Below, piece by piece: positions 9,058 to 17,337 of a stretch of DNA of 64,000 nucleotides; positions within the stretch are counted from its first letter, which is position 1; every line of letters begins with the position of its first letter. The notes under the pieces are model-generated. The model was not told the origin of the DNA. It did no database searches and was given only the letters and a program-made list of their open reading frames with translations. Position numbers and translations under genes: made by a program. This DNA is from CAVPXC01 sp963709505 (GTDB lineage: Bacteria > Chloroflexota > Anaerolineae > JAAEKA01), in NCBI GenBank assembly GCA_963709505.1, contig CAVPXC010000009.1, positions 58,800 to 122,799 of the forward strand, in the 5' to 3' direction.

Positions 9058-9848
9058 TCCAGCGGCTTGAGCCATTTCTCCTCCCCGCTGCCCTCTGCGG
9101 CCCAACCGATAACATCGTTGCTGCCGGAGACCTTCCACCAGCGATAGCCATCGGCGTCCACTGGGCCCTCGTCGACTTTGAGCTGGACACCATCCTTCAC
9201 CTGGTGCTGCACCTTGCCGCTCAATCCAGCTACGCTGCGAACCTTAAGCAGGCCGTCGGCGCCCACTGCCACGAGGACGTTGTCGCCGACCTGGATCGTT
9301 CGCTCGACAGGCTGGGTTCCACCAAGATCTGGGCTGAGCCAGAGCTCAGTACCATCGCCTTCGGCCACCCAACCGGAGAGTTCGTTGTTGCCGACGCGCC
9401 ACCAGCGATAGCCGTCCACGTCCACGGGGCCTTCAAGCACGCTGAGGATGGCGTTTGGTGCATAGCGGCCGGCCTTGTCGCCCGTTACGCTGGCTGACTT
9501 GCGTACGTTGAGGCCCTGGCCTGCCACGACGCGGGCGGATTGGCCAACCGCGATGACAGTACCGGGAACGGGAGTGGGGGTGAAAGTTGGCGTGGGTACC
9601 ACCCGAGTGGGCACGGAGGTTGGCAAGGACGGCGTGTCAGTGGCCAGCGGTCCCGCGACAGCTGGTTCCACGATTGGTGTGATTGTGGACCGGGGAATGG
9701 GCGTTGGGCGGGGCACAAAACTGCCGCAGGCCAGAGTGACCAGGGCAAGCACGAGCAAAGGCAGGCTGGCGAGACGCCAGCTTGCCGATCGCTGTCCTGG
9801 GTGTCTAGGTCTTGGCTGATGATGTTGGAAAGGCGTTTGTTGTGACAT
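9054..9848 (-). CDS. Lipoprotein with two SH3-like domains
   Basis: A 264-residue exported lipoprotein. The signal sequence ends in the lipobox LALVTLAC, followed by a Thr-Pro linker (TPTFTPTPVPG). Two bacterial SH3-like repeats follow, seen as GLNVRKSASVTG..GYRWWRVGN and LLKVRSVAGLSG..GYRWWKVSG. Such domains commonly bind cell-wall peptides. ATG 9848 gives a conventional lipoprotein leader. A promoter (TTGTCA, 17, TATACT) lies 86 bases upstream. Confidence 0.8.
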   Translation of the reverse strand: MSQQTPFQHHQPRPRHPGQRSASWRLASLPLLVLALVTLACGSFVPRPTPIPRSTITPIVEPAVAGPLATDTPSLPTSVPTRVVPTPTFTPTPVPGTVIAVGQSARVVAGQGLNVRKSASVTGDKAGRYAPNAILSVLEGPVDVDGYRWWRVGNNELSGWVAEGDGTELWLSPDLGGTQPVERTIQVGDNVLVAVGADGLLKVRSVAGLSGKVQHQVKDGVQLKVDEGPVDADGYRWWKVSGSNDVIGWAAEGSGEEKWLKPLE

Positions 9849-9933
9849 ACGACTGGCCGAGCGGGGGCCGTGCAGCAAGGCATAGTTGCGACAGACTATC
9901 CACCGCTGCCGCTGCCACGGGCGCGCTCAACAG

Positions 9934-9962
9934 AGTATACCACTATCACCGAGCGGTGACAA
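9934..9962 (-). promoter_or_regulatory. Promoter for the SH3 lipoprotein gene
   Basis: On the minus strand TTGTCA (9962-9957), a 17-base spacer and TATACT (9939-9934), giving a leader of about 80 bases. The remaining spacer to 10152 shows nothing else identifiable. Confidence 0.65.
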
Positions 9963-10152
9963 CCTGACACCCCCACCAATACCAGTGTATTTGAAGAGAA
10001 CTTTGGCCCCAGAAGCTTTAGACGCCGACGTGTTGTTCGCACAATCTTACACGTAAAACGGTTCGCACTGTGTCTGCGTACAGACCGTGTGTTTGGAGCG
10101 CGAGCCCATTCTTCGGTCGGAATCGTGCATAACGGGCGTTCTACTGATTGCT

Positions 10153-10596
10153 CTACCCCGTTTCTTCGGAGGAAGGCAGAAACCGCTGGACGGCATCAAG
10201 AAACTCACGCAGGCTATACGGCTTGCTGAGGTAGGCGTCGCAACCGGCCTCAATCGCCCTTTTCTCGTCGGCGGGACGCGCATGGGCTGTCACCGCAACG
10301 ATCGGGATGTGTCGCACGTTTGGATTTGCCTTGAGCCGGCGCGTCGCTTCGAAGCCGTCCAGCTCTGGTAAGGACATATCCATCAAAATCAAGTCAGGAT
10401 GGTCCCGCTGGGCGATCTCCATTCCCTCAATTCCGTCGGCGGCCTCGAGATGTGCATATCCATGGCGCGCCAGAACTCGCCGCAAGAAATCTCGCATATC
10501 CCCGTTGTCCTCGACGATCAGGATGCGCCGCTGAACACCGGCAACATCCCTGCCGTTGTCGGATTTGGAACTGTCAATCTGAAACTGGGTTTCCAT
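10153..10596 (-). CDS. Stand-alone response-regulator receiver protein
   Basis: A 147-residue single receiver (REC) domain without an output domain. All key residues are present: acidic pair in LIVEDNGD (E29, D30), phospho-acceptor Asp73 in LILMDMSLPE, Thr103 in AVTAHA and Lys125 in YLSKPYS. Stand-alone receivers work by protein contact in phosphorelays, often with hybrid kinases. No kinase is adjacent, so the partner is unknown. The first 20 residues are a hydrophilic extension. The gene is isolated between long spacers. Confidence 0.9.
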   Translation of the reverse strand: METQFQIDSSKSDNGRDVAGVQRRILIVEDNGDMRDFLRRVLARHGYAHLEAADGIEGMEIAQRDHPDLILMDMSLPELDGFEATRRLKANPNVRHIPIVAVTAHARPADEKRAIEAGCDAYLSKPYSLREFLDAVQRFLPSSEETG

Positions 10597-11154
10597 GTCT
10601 TAGCGAGTCTCCGCTCCGAACGCACCGTATTGCAAAAACAAAGGACACCGTTGAAGGGGGCTGTCCAGGCACACCAATTCGGGCTTGGTTCACAAACTAG
10701 CAAAAAGCTTACTTGGAACGGCCTGTTCACGATGTTTGGCAGCAGCGGTGGGACAACAGGACACAAGCTGCAAGATTCTACCACGAAGGTAGAGAGAAAT
10801 CAAGCTGCGTGTCTCGAGTCCCTGGACTTCTCAAAAGTCCACTTGGTGTCGCGGTGCAGCGCCAGTGAGGGCCGCCGAAGCATCTCGCTTCTCCTCACCG
10901 GGACCCTTCACTAGGGTTTTGAGTGATGCAGGCTCTTGATTTGACCCGTTCAGAGCTTGTCCTGAGGCCGCCGAAGGGGTGACACTTGGCAACGAAGCCG
11001 CAACTTTTGAGAAGCCCTACTCGAGTCCCGCCACCTGTGACGTGCTGTCATGGGCGGTCCTAAGTCATCATATCATAGGAGCAGGGCACTTGCACTAGTA
11101 CTTCTGTACTATCCGAATGGGTCGATGGGCAAGTCCCCCGAAATGTATCCCTCG
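10597..11154. other. Long spacer with hairpins and a dispersed repeat
   Basis: No gene is supported in this 560-base space. It holds short palindromes such as GGACTTCTCAAAAGTCC (about 10825-10842). At 10947-10979 there is a copy of the widely dispersed GAGCTTGTCCTGAGG..GAAGGGG repeat. GAGTCCC / GGGACTC-type words recur around 10816 and 11020. Confidence 0.5.
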
Positions 11155-12744
11155 CTACAGGACCACAGCTTTGACCCAATAGTTGTGCGGCATGCCTAAG
11201 ATATCTGGAAACAGGCGTTCTGGGATCGCCTCGTCTAATCCGAGCACCATGATGGCTTCGCCACGCGGCGAGCGGCGGCCAAGATGCATGAACGCGATGT
11301 TGACGTCGTTCTGGCCGAGCAGCGTGCCAATGCGGCCCACGATGCCAGGCCGGTCGTAATGCCAGGTCAGTAGCAGATGACCTCTGGCGACAAAGTCCAC
11401 CCACAAGTCGTCGATGCAGACGATGTGGGGCTCGTCCTGCACGACCGAGCCGCGAACCATGCGCTGTCGCCCTCCATTTCCCACCGTCAGCGTCAGCATG
11501 TTCTCGTAGCGCTCGGTGTGATGGCGTAGCCGCCGCTGTGACAGGGCGAGGCCGCGCTGGCGAGCGATCAGCTTGGCGTTCACCAAGTTGACGCGCTCCG
11601 CCACGATTCCGTCCAGCAGCCCCTTGAGTGCAGCCGCCTCCAGGTAGCTGAGGTCATAATCGGCGATAGGGCCATGCGCGGTCAGTTCCATGTGATCCAG
11701 CAGGCCGGGCTCGAACTGCGTCAGGAAATGTCCCAACCGTTCGGCAAGATCGATGTACGGCGTCAGAAATTCCAGGTCCTTTGGGGGGATGATCGGCGTG
11801 TTGATGGCATAGCGCGCCAGTTGGCCCTGCAGCACGGCCAACACCTGCTCGGACGCGTCGACGGCGACCTGTCGCTGGGACTCCAGGGTTTGACCGGCAA
11901 TGTGAGGGGTCAATACGACGTTGGCTTGTCCAAGCAACGGGCTTCCGGTGGGGGGCTCGTTCTCGAAAACATCCAACGCTGCACCGGCCACGTGCCCGCG
12001 AGCCAGCGCCTCGGCGAGCGCGGCCTCGCTTACGACGCCCCCGCGTGCACAGTTGACGATGCGCACGCCGGGTTTACAGCGCTGAAGCTCGTCTCGGCCC
12101 AACATTCCCTTGGTTTGCTCAGTCGCAGGTACGTGGAGCGAGATGAAATCGGAGGTCGCGAGCAGGGTATCGAGGTCCGTCAGCTCCACGCCAAGGTTCT
12201 CGGCATACTCGCGTCCCACGTACGGGTCAACGGCCACCACTTCCATGCCTAGCCCATGGGCGCGATCGGCCACGAGTGAGGCGATCCGGCCCAGGCCGAT
12301 CAGGCCAAGCCTCTTGTTGCGCACCTCGGTGCCAACGAACTTGTTGCGCTTCCACTCGCCGGCGTGCACCGATCGGTCGGCCTGGGGAATGCGGCGCGCG
12401 ATGGCCAGCAACATGGCGATGGCATGCTCGGCGGCGGCCACGACATTGCCGGTGGGCGCGTTGACGACGATCACACCGGCGGCAGTGGCTGCGTTGACGT
12501 CGATGTTGTCTACGCCGACACCGGCGCGGCCGACGACGCGCAGCCGTCCGGTTGCTGCCCCGGCTTTGATCACGTCGGCCGTTACCTTGGCCCGGCTGCG
12601 GACGATCAGCGCGTCGAATTCGCCGATTGTCTTGACCAGGTCTTCCTGGCTGATGGTAGGCAGGCTGACGAGCTCGGCGTGCGGGCGGAGCAGATCGAGG
12701 CCTTCGTCGTCTAGCTGGTCGGCTATCAGGATTCTGTGAGTCAT
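11155..12744 (-). CDS. serA: D-3-phosphoglycerate dehydrogenase
   Basis: Catalyses the first step of serine synthesis, oxidising 3-phosphoglycerate with NAD. The 529-residue length corresponds to the long SerA type: substrate domain, NAD domain (RLGLIGLGRIASLVADRA), the arginine in NCARGGVVSEAAL, the histidine in VVLTPHIAGQT, then an allosteric substrate-binding (ASB) domain and a C-terminal ACT domain (LTWHYDRPGIVGRIGTLLGQ). The ACT domain predicts serine feedback control. ATG 12744 follows AAGGAA at nine bases; the longer frame upstream enters a repeat. No other serine genes are adjacent. Confidence 0.93.
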   Translation of the reverse strand: MTHRILIADQLDDEGLDLLRPHAELVSLPTISQEDLVKTIGEFDALIVRSRAKVTADVIKAGAATGRLRVVGRAGVGVDNIDVNAATAAGVIVVNAPTGNVVAAAEHAIAMLLAIARRIPQADRSVHAGEWKRNKFVGTEVRNKRLGLIGLGRIASLVADRAHGLGMEVVAVDPYVGREYAENLGVELTDLDTLLATSDFISLHVPATEQTKGMLGRDELQRCKPGVRIVNCARGGVVSEAALAEALARGHVAGAALDVFENEPPTGSPLLGQANVVLTPHIAGQTLESQRQVAVDASEQVLAVLQGQLARYAINTPIIPPKDLEFLTPYIDLAERLGHFLTQFEPGLLDHMELTAHGPIADYDLSYLEAAALKGLLDGIVAERVNLVNAKLIARQRGLALSQRRLRHHTERYENMLTLTVGNGGRQRMVRGSVVQDEPHIVCIDDLWVDFVARGHLLLTWHYDRPGIVGRIGTLLGQNDVNIAFMHLGRRSPRGEAIMVLGLDEAIPERLFPDILGMPHNYWVKAVVL

Positions 12745-12773
12745 GGGATTGTTTTTCCTTGTAAAGAATTTTG

Positions 12774-12884
12774 GTACCTGCTCACCCGTCATTCCTGCGA
12801 AAGCAGGAATCCATCCGGATTGCCGTCAATGCAAGCTTACCCGATGGATTCCTGCTTTCGCAGGAATGACGGGTGAGTAGGTAC
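12774..12884. mobile_element. MITE-like palindromic element with 8-bp target duplication
   Basis: The element begins GTACCTGCTCACCCGTCATT and ends with its near-perfect inverse, GACGGGTGAGTAGGTAC. The arms are about 42 bases and each carries an internal hairpin (CCTGCGAAAGCAGG). The sequence GAATTTTG flanks it directly on both sides (12766-12773 and 12885-12892), as expected for a transposed element with an 8-bp target-site duplication. No transposase is encoded. The rest of the space to 13141 holds no gene. Confidence 0.8.
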
Positions 12885-13141
12885 GAATTTTGGCAAAAAA
12901 GAACGGCGCCGTGCTGCCAGGGCAAGTCAACTCTCCGTTGTCGAGGAGTTGGGGCAATCATTGCCCATACCCAATCTGCGCAGCAGAGCGCCGTGTTTTT
13001 TGAAACTAACTAAGAAGCTCACGCAGAGCCGCAAAGCCGCACGAAGTCCCGGAGTGGAGAGAAAGACTCAGATTCCGACCTTTTCAATCAGTTTCTTAGT
13101 CATTTGCGGCCCCGCGGTCGATGTACGCGTCAGTCTAAACG

Positions 13142-14836
13142 TTACATTCGATCCGGAGCAGTAACTCCCATCAAGCCTAAGACCCGTGCCAGGACGATGC
13201 GAGCCGCCTCGCAAAGCCGCAGTCTCGCCTTGCTGATCTCGTGATCGGCCGGGTCGTTGGAGACAACCCGGCAGTCGCGGTAAAAGCCGTGGAAGCAGGT
13301 CGCCAACTCCTGCGCGTAATGGCTGAGCTGGTGCGGCGCAAGTTGCTCGGTTGCGTTGACGATGACCTCAGGCAGGGCGATCATCTGGCGAAGTAGCGCC
13401 AGCTCGGAAGGATGCATGAGCAAGCTCAGGTCGGCGCCAGCGTAGACCTCAGGCGCAAAGCCCTCCTCGGCAGCCTTGCGCAGGATCGACTGGATGCGTG
13501 CGTAGCCGTACTGGACATAATACACCGGGTTCTCGCTGCTTTCCTTGACTGCGAGGTCCAGGTCGAAGGTCATCGAGCTATCGGGTGAGCGGGTGAGCAG
13601 CGTGAAGCGCAGCACGTCCTTGCCCGGGATCGACTCGGTCGTCACGTCGTCCAGCAGGTCGTCGATGGTGATAAACTCGCCGCGGCGGGTGGACATCTTA
13701 ACTTCCTGGCCGTCGCGCAGGAGCGTAATGAACTGATGGATGATCACCTTGATACCGGCGGTGTCGTAGCCCAGGGCGCGCACGCCGGCCAGCACGTCGG
13801 GCCAGGTGGCGTGATGATCGGCGCCGAAGATGTCCACGATGTAATCGAAACCGCGTTGGATCTTATCCGCGTGATAGGCGATGTCGGGCATGCGGTAGGT
13901 CGGCTCGCCGCTCGACTTGATGATCACGCGGTCCTGCTTGAGGCCCAGGTCGGTAGCACGCAGCCAGGTGGCGCCGTCCTTCTGGTAGGCGTAGCCGCTG
14001 TTAGCCAGGGCTTGAACTGCGGCGTTGACCTTGCCGGTCTCGTACAAATCCAGCTCGTTATAGTAGACGTCGAAGTGAATGCCCAGCCGCAACAGGGTGG
14101 ACCGGATATGGGCGAAGATTGTCTGGACGGCTCTTAGGCGGAAGTAGTCGACGTCCTGGTCGACCAGGCTGTCGCCGTGCTCGGCATGCAGCGTGGCCGC
14201 GACCCAGCGCAGATACTCGCCCTGGTAGCCGTCCTGCGGGATCGGCAGGTATTGGCCCAGCAGCTCCAGGTAGCGCACGCGCAGGCTTTCGCCCAGCAAG
14301 CGCATCTGGCGGCCGCCGTTGTTGAAGTAATACTCGCGCGTCACGTCCCAGCCCGTGGCGCTGAGCAGGTTGGCGATGGTGTCGCCCAGCACGGCGCCCC
14401 AGGCGTGGCCGATGGTCAGCGGGCCGGTGGGATTGGCACTGACGAACTCGACCTGTGCCTTGCGGCCTTTGCCCACATCGGAGTTGCCGAATGTATCGGG
14501 CGTTGCCTCGATAAGCGCTACCTGCTGCGCCAGCCAGGCGTCAGACAGGGTGAAGTTGATGAAGCCCGGCGGCATGACGTCGACCCGGCCGATGAAATCG
14601 GCCGCGGGTAAGCGCGCGACGATCTGCTCGGCGATCTTGATCGGCGCCATCTTGGCCAGCCGCGCCGACTGCATGGCGATGTTGGTCGAGTAGTCGCCGT
14701 GCTCCGGGTTCTTGGGATGATCGACTGCGAAGGCAGGCAGGTCGAAGGGCGGCAGGTCGCCGGATTTCTGGGCCTTCTTTACAGCGGTCGCTATGAGGGC
14801 GTTGAGGTCGTTTTGAATCAAGATATCTGACTCCAC
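13142..14836 (-). CDS. argS: Arginyl-tRNA synthetase
   Basis: Charges tRNA-Arg. Class I synthetase of 564 residues. The HIGH-type motif is in VSANPTGPLTIGHAWGAVLGD, the KMSKS equivalent in EVKMSTRRGEFITIDDLLDD, and the C-terminal anticodon-binding domain (DALR type) ends in RIVLARVLGLMGVTAPDRM. The N-terminal Add-1 domain is present (HPKNPEHGDYSTNIAM). The start appears to be GTG 14836, since no ATG lies before the conserved N-terminal domain. It follows the VapC-like gene by only eight bases, although the two functions are unrelated. Confidence 0.93.
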   Translation of the reverse strand: MESDILIQNDLNALIATAVKKAQKSGDLPPFDLPAFAVDHPKNPEHGDYSTNIAMQSARLAKMAPIKIAEQIVARLPAADFIGRVDVMPPGFINFTLSDAWLAQQVALIEATPDTFGNSDVGKGRKAQVEFVSANPTGPLTIGHAWGAVLGDTIANLLSATGWDVTREYYFNNGGRQMRLLGESLRVRYLELLGQYLPIPQDGYQGEYLRWVAATLHAEHGDSLVDQDVDYFRLRAVQTIFAHIRSTLLRLGIHFDVYYNELDLYETGKVNAAVQALANSGYAYQKDGATWLRATDLGLKQDRVIIKSSGEPTYRMPDIAYHADKIQRGFDYIVDIFGADHHATWPDVLAGVRALGYDTAGIKVIIHQFITLLRDGQEVKMSTRRGEFITIDDLLDDVTTESIPGKDVLRFTLLTRSPDSSMTFDLDLAVKESSENPVYYVQYGYARIQSILRKAAEEGFAPEVYAGADLSLLMHPSELALLRQMIALPEVIVNATEQLAPHQLSHYAQELATCFHGFYRDCRVVSNDPADHEISKARLRLCEAARIVLARVLGLMGVTAPDRM

Positions 14837-14844
14837 GGTGAAGG

Positions 14845-15279
14845 TTAGGTGTGACTCTCAGCAAATGGATTCACGATTCGCAGCTCGCCGTTGACCAGCA
14901 ACCCGTTCTGCATATCTTCGGAGCATAGCGTGGCTGCACCAGTCTCAAGCGCGCTAGCGACGATCACGCTGTCCCAGTAGGATAGCGAGTATCTGACCCT
15001 AAGGTCGGATGCAGACAAGAATGTAGAGCGCTGGAGATCGGCTACATGGTATTTTTCGTAGAACGAGTTGATTAGCTGCCTAAGCCTGTCCTCCGGAAAA
15101 TGCGCCTTCTTGAGCAGGTTAACGCACACTTCATTCACCACTTGAGTGCTCAAGACGATGTCGCCGCGCCGAATCAGCGTACTCGCAAGCGCGGACTTGC
15201 CCTGATCTCCGTCTTCTACAAAGGCGTAGAGCCAAACGTTCGTGTCCACAAAGGTGGGCGAAGTGCTAGCCTCTGACAT
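14845..15279 (-). CDS. PIN-domain toxin, VapC-like
   Basis: A small PIN-fold RNase candidate of about 144 residues. The acidic active-site residues are visible: Asp in TFVDTNVWLYAF, Glu in VVNEVCVNLL, Asp in SLSYWDSVIVASA and Asp near the end in LCSEDMQNGL. The start (ATG 15279) overlaps the end of the upstream antitoxin-like gene by 14 bases, the usual toxin-antitoxin layout. VapC proteins cut specific RNAs. The target here cannot be predicted. Confidence 0.88.
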   Translation of the reverse strand: MSEASTSPTFVDTNVWLYAFVEDGDQGKSALASTLIRRGDIVLSTQVVNEVCVNLLKKAHFPEDRLRQLINSFYEKYHVADLQRSTFLSASDLRVRYSLSYWDSVIVASALETGAATLCSEDMQNGLLVNGELRIVNPFAESHT

Positions 15280-15484
15280 GAGTCTCATCCCGAGTCAGCG
15301 GTTGGAACCCCTGGATCTTCAGAGGATGCTCTAGTAAATCATCAATCAGGTTAGTGTGCTGCTCCTGGTTTTCTTCAGCTAAGACGATCACCCGGACTTG
15401 CCGGCTCAAACTTTTCCGGTACTCCCGAGGAATCTCAATCATTCCGTTTTTGACAATCGCTTGAAACTCAACTGCATGCATCAT
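15266..15484 (-). CDS. Antitoxin-like protein of the VapC partner
   Basis: A 72-residue protein beginning MMHAVEFQAIVKNGMIEIPREY, the pattern of short AbrB/DUF2281-like antitoxins that accompany PIN toxins. An N-terminal beta segment is expected to bind DNA and the C-terminal tail to bind the toxin. ATG 15484 has a strong AGGAGG eight bases upstream. Pairing with the downstream PIN gene is by overlap and order. Confidence 0.75.
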   Translation of the reverse strand: MMHAVEFQAIVKNGMIEIPREYRKSLSRQVRVIVLAEENQEQHTNLIDDLLEHPLKIQGFQPLTRDETHVRG

Positions 15485-15557
15485 CACACTTACCTCCTAT
15501 CACACCAGTCGGGTAGCTATTAGATCCCGTAGGAAACTCTCGGCACTGCTACGACTC

Positions 15558-15821
15558 TCACGATATTTCAACGTCCAAGAACTCCACCGGCTCTGCATCA
15601 CTGCCATGTTCCCACATCAGCGAGAAGAACCAGATGCCGCTTTCACCGATGCAAAAATCGGCCGGGGTGAAGGTCATCTTGGAGTCCAGCGGCGGCTCTG
15701 ATCCCTCCGGGTTGTATTCGGCCGGCCAACCGAAGGCTTCGCCTGACCAAAGTTGGCCCTGGGCGTGCAGTTCGGATGCGAATCTCCTGACTTGGTTCAG
15801 GTCACGACTAAAAGTGATCAC
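15558..15821 (-). CDS. Hypothetical protein overlapping a membrane-anchored gene
   Basis: A small protein of 87 residues, not recognised. A GTG at 15821, placed so that GTGATCACTTTTAG overlaps the stop of the upstream gene by 14 bases, is preceded by GGAGGAGC and is the likely start. The body is acidic and aromatic-rich (SEPPLDSKMTFTPADFCIGES, WFFSLMWEHGSD). The overlap predicts translational coupling to the gene before it. Confidence 0.55.
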   Translation of the reverse strand: MITFSRDLNQVRRFASELHAQGQLWSGEAFGWPAEYNPEGSEPPLDSKMTFTPADFCIGESGIWFFSLMWEHGSDAEPVEFLDVEIS

Positions 15822-16482
15822 GCTCCTCCGGTGGATCAATGTCGGCAACTTTCCGCATCGAGGCATCAAATCGCTCTTTGCGGCCTCGTTTCGCTCGCTC
15901 TTCGAGATGGTTCTCGACTACAGAATTCTTCAGTTTGTTCCAATCGATCAAGTCAATGTAATCCAAGGCTTGCTGGAGGTTCGGGCCGTAGTTGAAGTGC
16001 CCCGGAGTCTCACTCGGCGCCAAGACACCCGTTTCAATCAACGCCTTCTCCAAATCCGGTGTACTTCGACCACTTCCCAACGGCTGGGCAACGCTAACCA
16101 AAAAAGATCGCGGCACCCCTGCACGCCAATCCTTGCCACGCCAATAGTCTCTGATCTCCAACGTGACAAGTAGCAGTTCATCATCCAAGGTATCTATCCA
16201 GCGAAGTAGTGGTTCCCTTTGGGATCGTTCGATGATTCTTGGTGGGACACTCAATTTCATCAACGCAGGTGCTCGAAGTCCGAAATACGAGTTATCTTCT
16301 ACGATTTCAAGTGCTTCGATCGATGTCTTCAATGCATTCGTCAGATCACGTGCCGTGTAATCTTGGCCGCCATCGATCGGGCCTGGCTCTTTCACACCAA
16401 GCAACCTTCGCAGCGGCTCAGGGGGAAAGAGCCAAAGCAAGACGGCTATCAATAGCGCAATGACACCAATGACGATTTCCAT
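15808..16482 (-). CDS. Membrane-anchored hypothetical protein
   Basis: About 224 residues: a single N-terminal transmembrane helix (MEIVIGVIALLIAVLLWLF) followed by a soluble, mostly helical region without a recognised domain. The C-terminus is highly charged (EERAKRGRKERFDAS). The ATG at 16482 sits directly behind AAGGAG, closer than normal, so an upstream alternative start is possible. It is translationally linked to the downstream 87-residue protein. A role in the toxin-antitoxin-like patch is only positional. Confidence 0.55.
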   Translation of the reverse strand: MEIVIGVIALLIAVLLWLFPPEPLRRLLGVKEPGPIDGGQDYTARDLTNALKTSIEALEIVEDNSYFGLRAPALMKLSVPPRIIERSQREPLLRWIDTLDDELLLVTLEIRDYWRGKDWRAGVPRSFLVSVAQPLGSGRSTPDLEKALIETGVLAPSETPGHFNYGPNLQQALDYIDLIDWNKLKNSVVENHLEERAKRGRKERFDASMRKVADIDPPEERDHF

Positions 16483-16528
16483 CTCCTTCGCCTTATTCCG
16501 TTGAAGCTCGATCGAGCAAGTTGGAATG

Positions 16529-17068
16529 CTACTGCCCAGCCGCGCCGCGCAACACCTGGGAAGCCAACCGCAGGCACGCTCGAACATCCTGCTCGCTCAA
16601 CCCATCGTATTCTGCGACGATTTCACCGGGCGTCACTCCGCTGGCCAGTAAATTAAGGATGTACTCCACAGTCAACCGGGTGCCTCTGATGACCGGCTTG
16701 CCCAGCATGACCTTGGGATCGGAGACGATGCGCTGCAAATCATCTTCAACTGACACGCTTTCCACAACACGATAGGTTTCACGCGGTTCGGCGACCACTG
16801 GCGCCCTGTTTCTTATCTCATCGAACGCATCCAGGGTTTCTGCTTGAAGGAGCAACGGAGCAACTGCCAAGTCTTCGTCAATTTCCGGCCAGTGGATTCC
16901 GTAACCTGACGGCGCAATCTCCAATCTCTGCCGCTGCCAGTCACTTGCTTCAAGTAGCTGCGGCGAACAGTCAGCCCATCGAATGCGATACGAACGTCCA
17001 TTAACAGTCAAGTAGAGATACGTGCTGTCCGTCCAAACAGCATTGACATCATACATTCTCGTGTCCAT
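16529..17068 (-). CDS. DUF2442-DUF433 fusion protein
   Basis: A 179-residue two-domain protein. Residues 1-70 are a DUF2442 domain (YLYLTVNGRSYRIRW..GYGIHWPEIDEDLAV). Residues about 105-175 are a DUF433 domain (IVSDPKVMLGKPVIRGTRLTVE, ILNLLASGVTPGEIVAEY, LSEQDVRACLRLA), a winged-helix-like antitoxin-type fold. DUF2442 usually stands alone next to DUF4160, and DUF433 usually stands next to a DUF5615 toxin; here the two are joined. Its ATG overlaps the stop of the upstream DUF4160 gene (TAATG). Confidence 0.85.
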   Translation of the reverse strand: MDTRMYDVNAVWTDSTYLYLTVNGRSYRIRWADCSPQLLEASDWQRQRLEIAPSGYGIHWPEIDEDLAVAPLLLQAETLDAFDEIRNRAPVVAEPRETYRVVESVSVEDDLQRIVSDPKVMLGKPVIRGTRLTVEYILNLLASGVTPGEIVAEYDGLSEQDVRACLRLASQVLRGAAGQ

Positions 17069-17322
17069 TACTTGGCCCCTTTGTGAAATGCTTCATACTC
17101 CGCCAAGATGTAATCGAAATGTTCGAAAATAATCCGCCGGATCGCGCGACGATCAGCAGTACTCAGACGATAAGCGTAACTCTCCTCGATGTCATAGCTT
17201 TCGGGATGGAGCCAGAACTTGCAGTCCGCTCCGCCTTTACGAGCATGGATATGCGGCGGTTCGTTGCGTTCGTTGGCGTAGAAAAACAGCCGCCAGCCGT
17301 GAATGTGCAAGATTGTTGGCAT
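17068..17322 (-). CDS. DUF4160 protein
   Basis: An 84-residue DUF4160 protein: MPTILHIHGWRLFFYANERN, EPPHIHARKGGADCKFWL, then a helix with RRIIFEHFDYILAEY. DUF4160 and DUF2442 genes are very commonly paired and are suspected, not proven, to form a toxin-antitoxin-like unit. The stop codon overlaps the start of the fusion gene, so the pair is coupled. Confidence 0.88.
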   Translation of the reverse strand: MPTILHIHGWRLFFYANERNEPPHIHARKGGADCKFWLHPESYDIEESYAYRLSTADRRAIRRIIFEHFDYILAEYEAFHKGAK

Positions 17323-17337
17323 GCGCCGTTTCGGACC

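Noticed and set aside
10790..10920. Possible T-box leader: the minus strand contains a GCACCGCGAC stretch near hairpins
   Set aside because: The full T-box signature (AGGGTGG-ACCGCG with stem I and a U-tract terminator) is not present, and the downstream gene is a receiver protein, not a synthetase or amino-acid gene.
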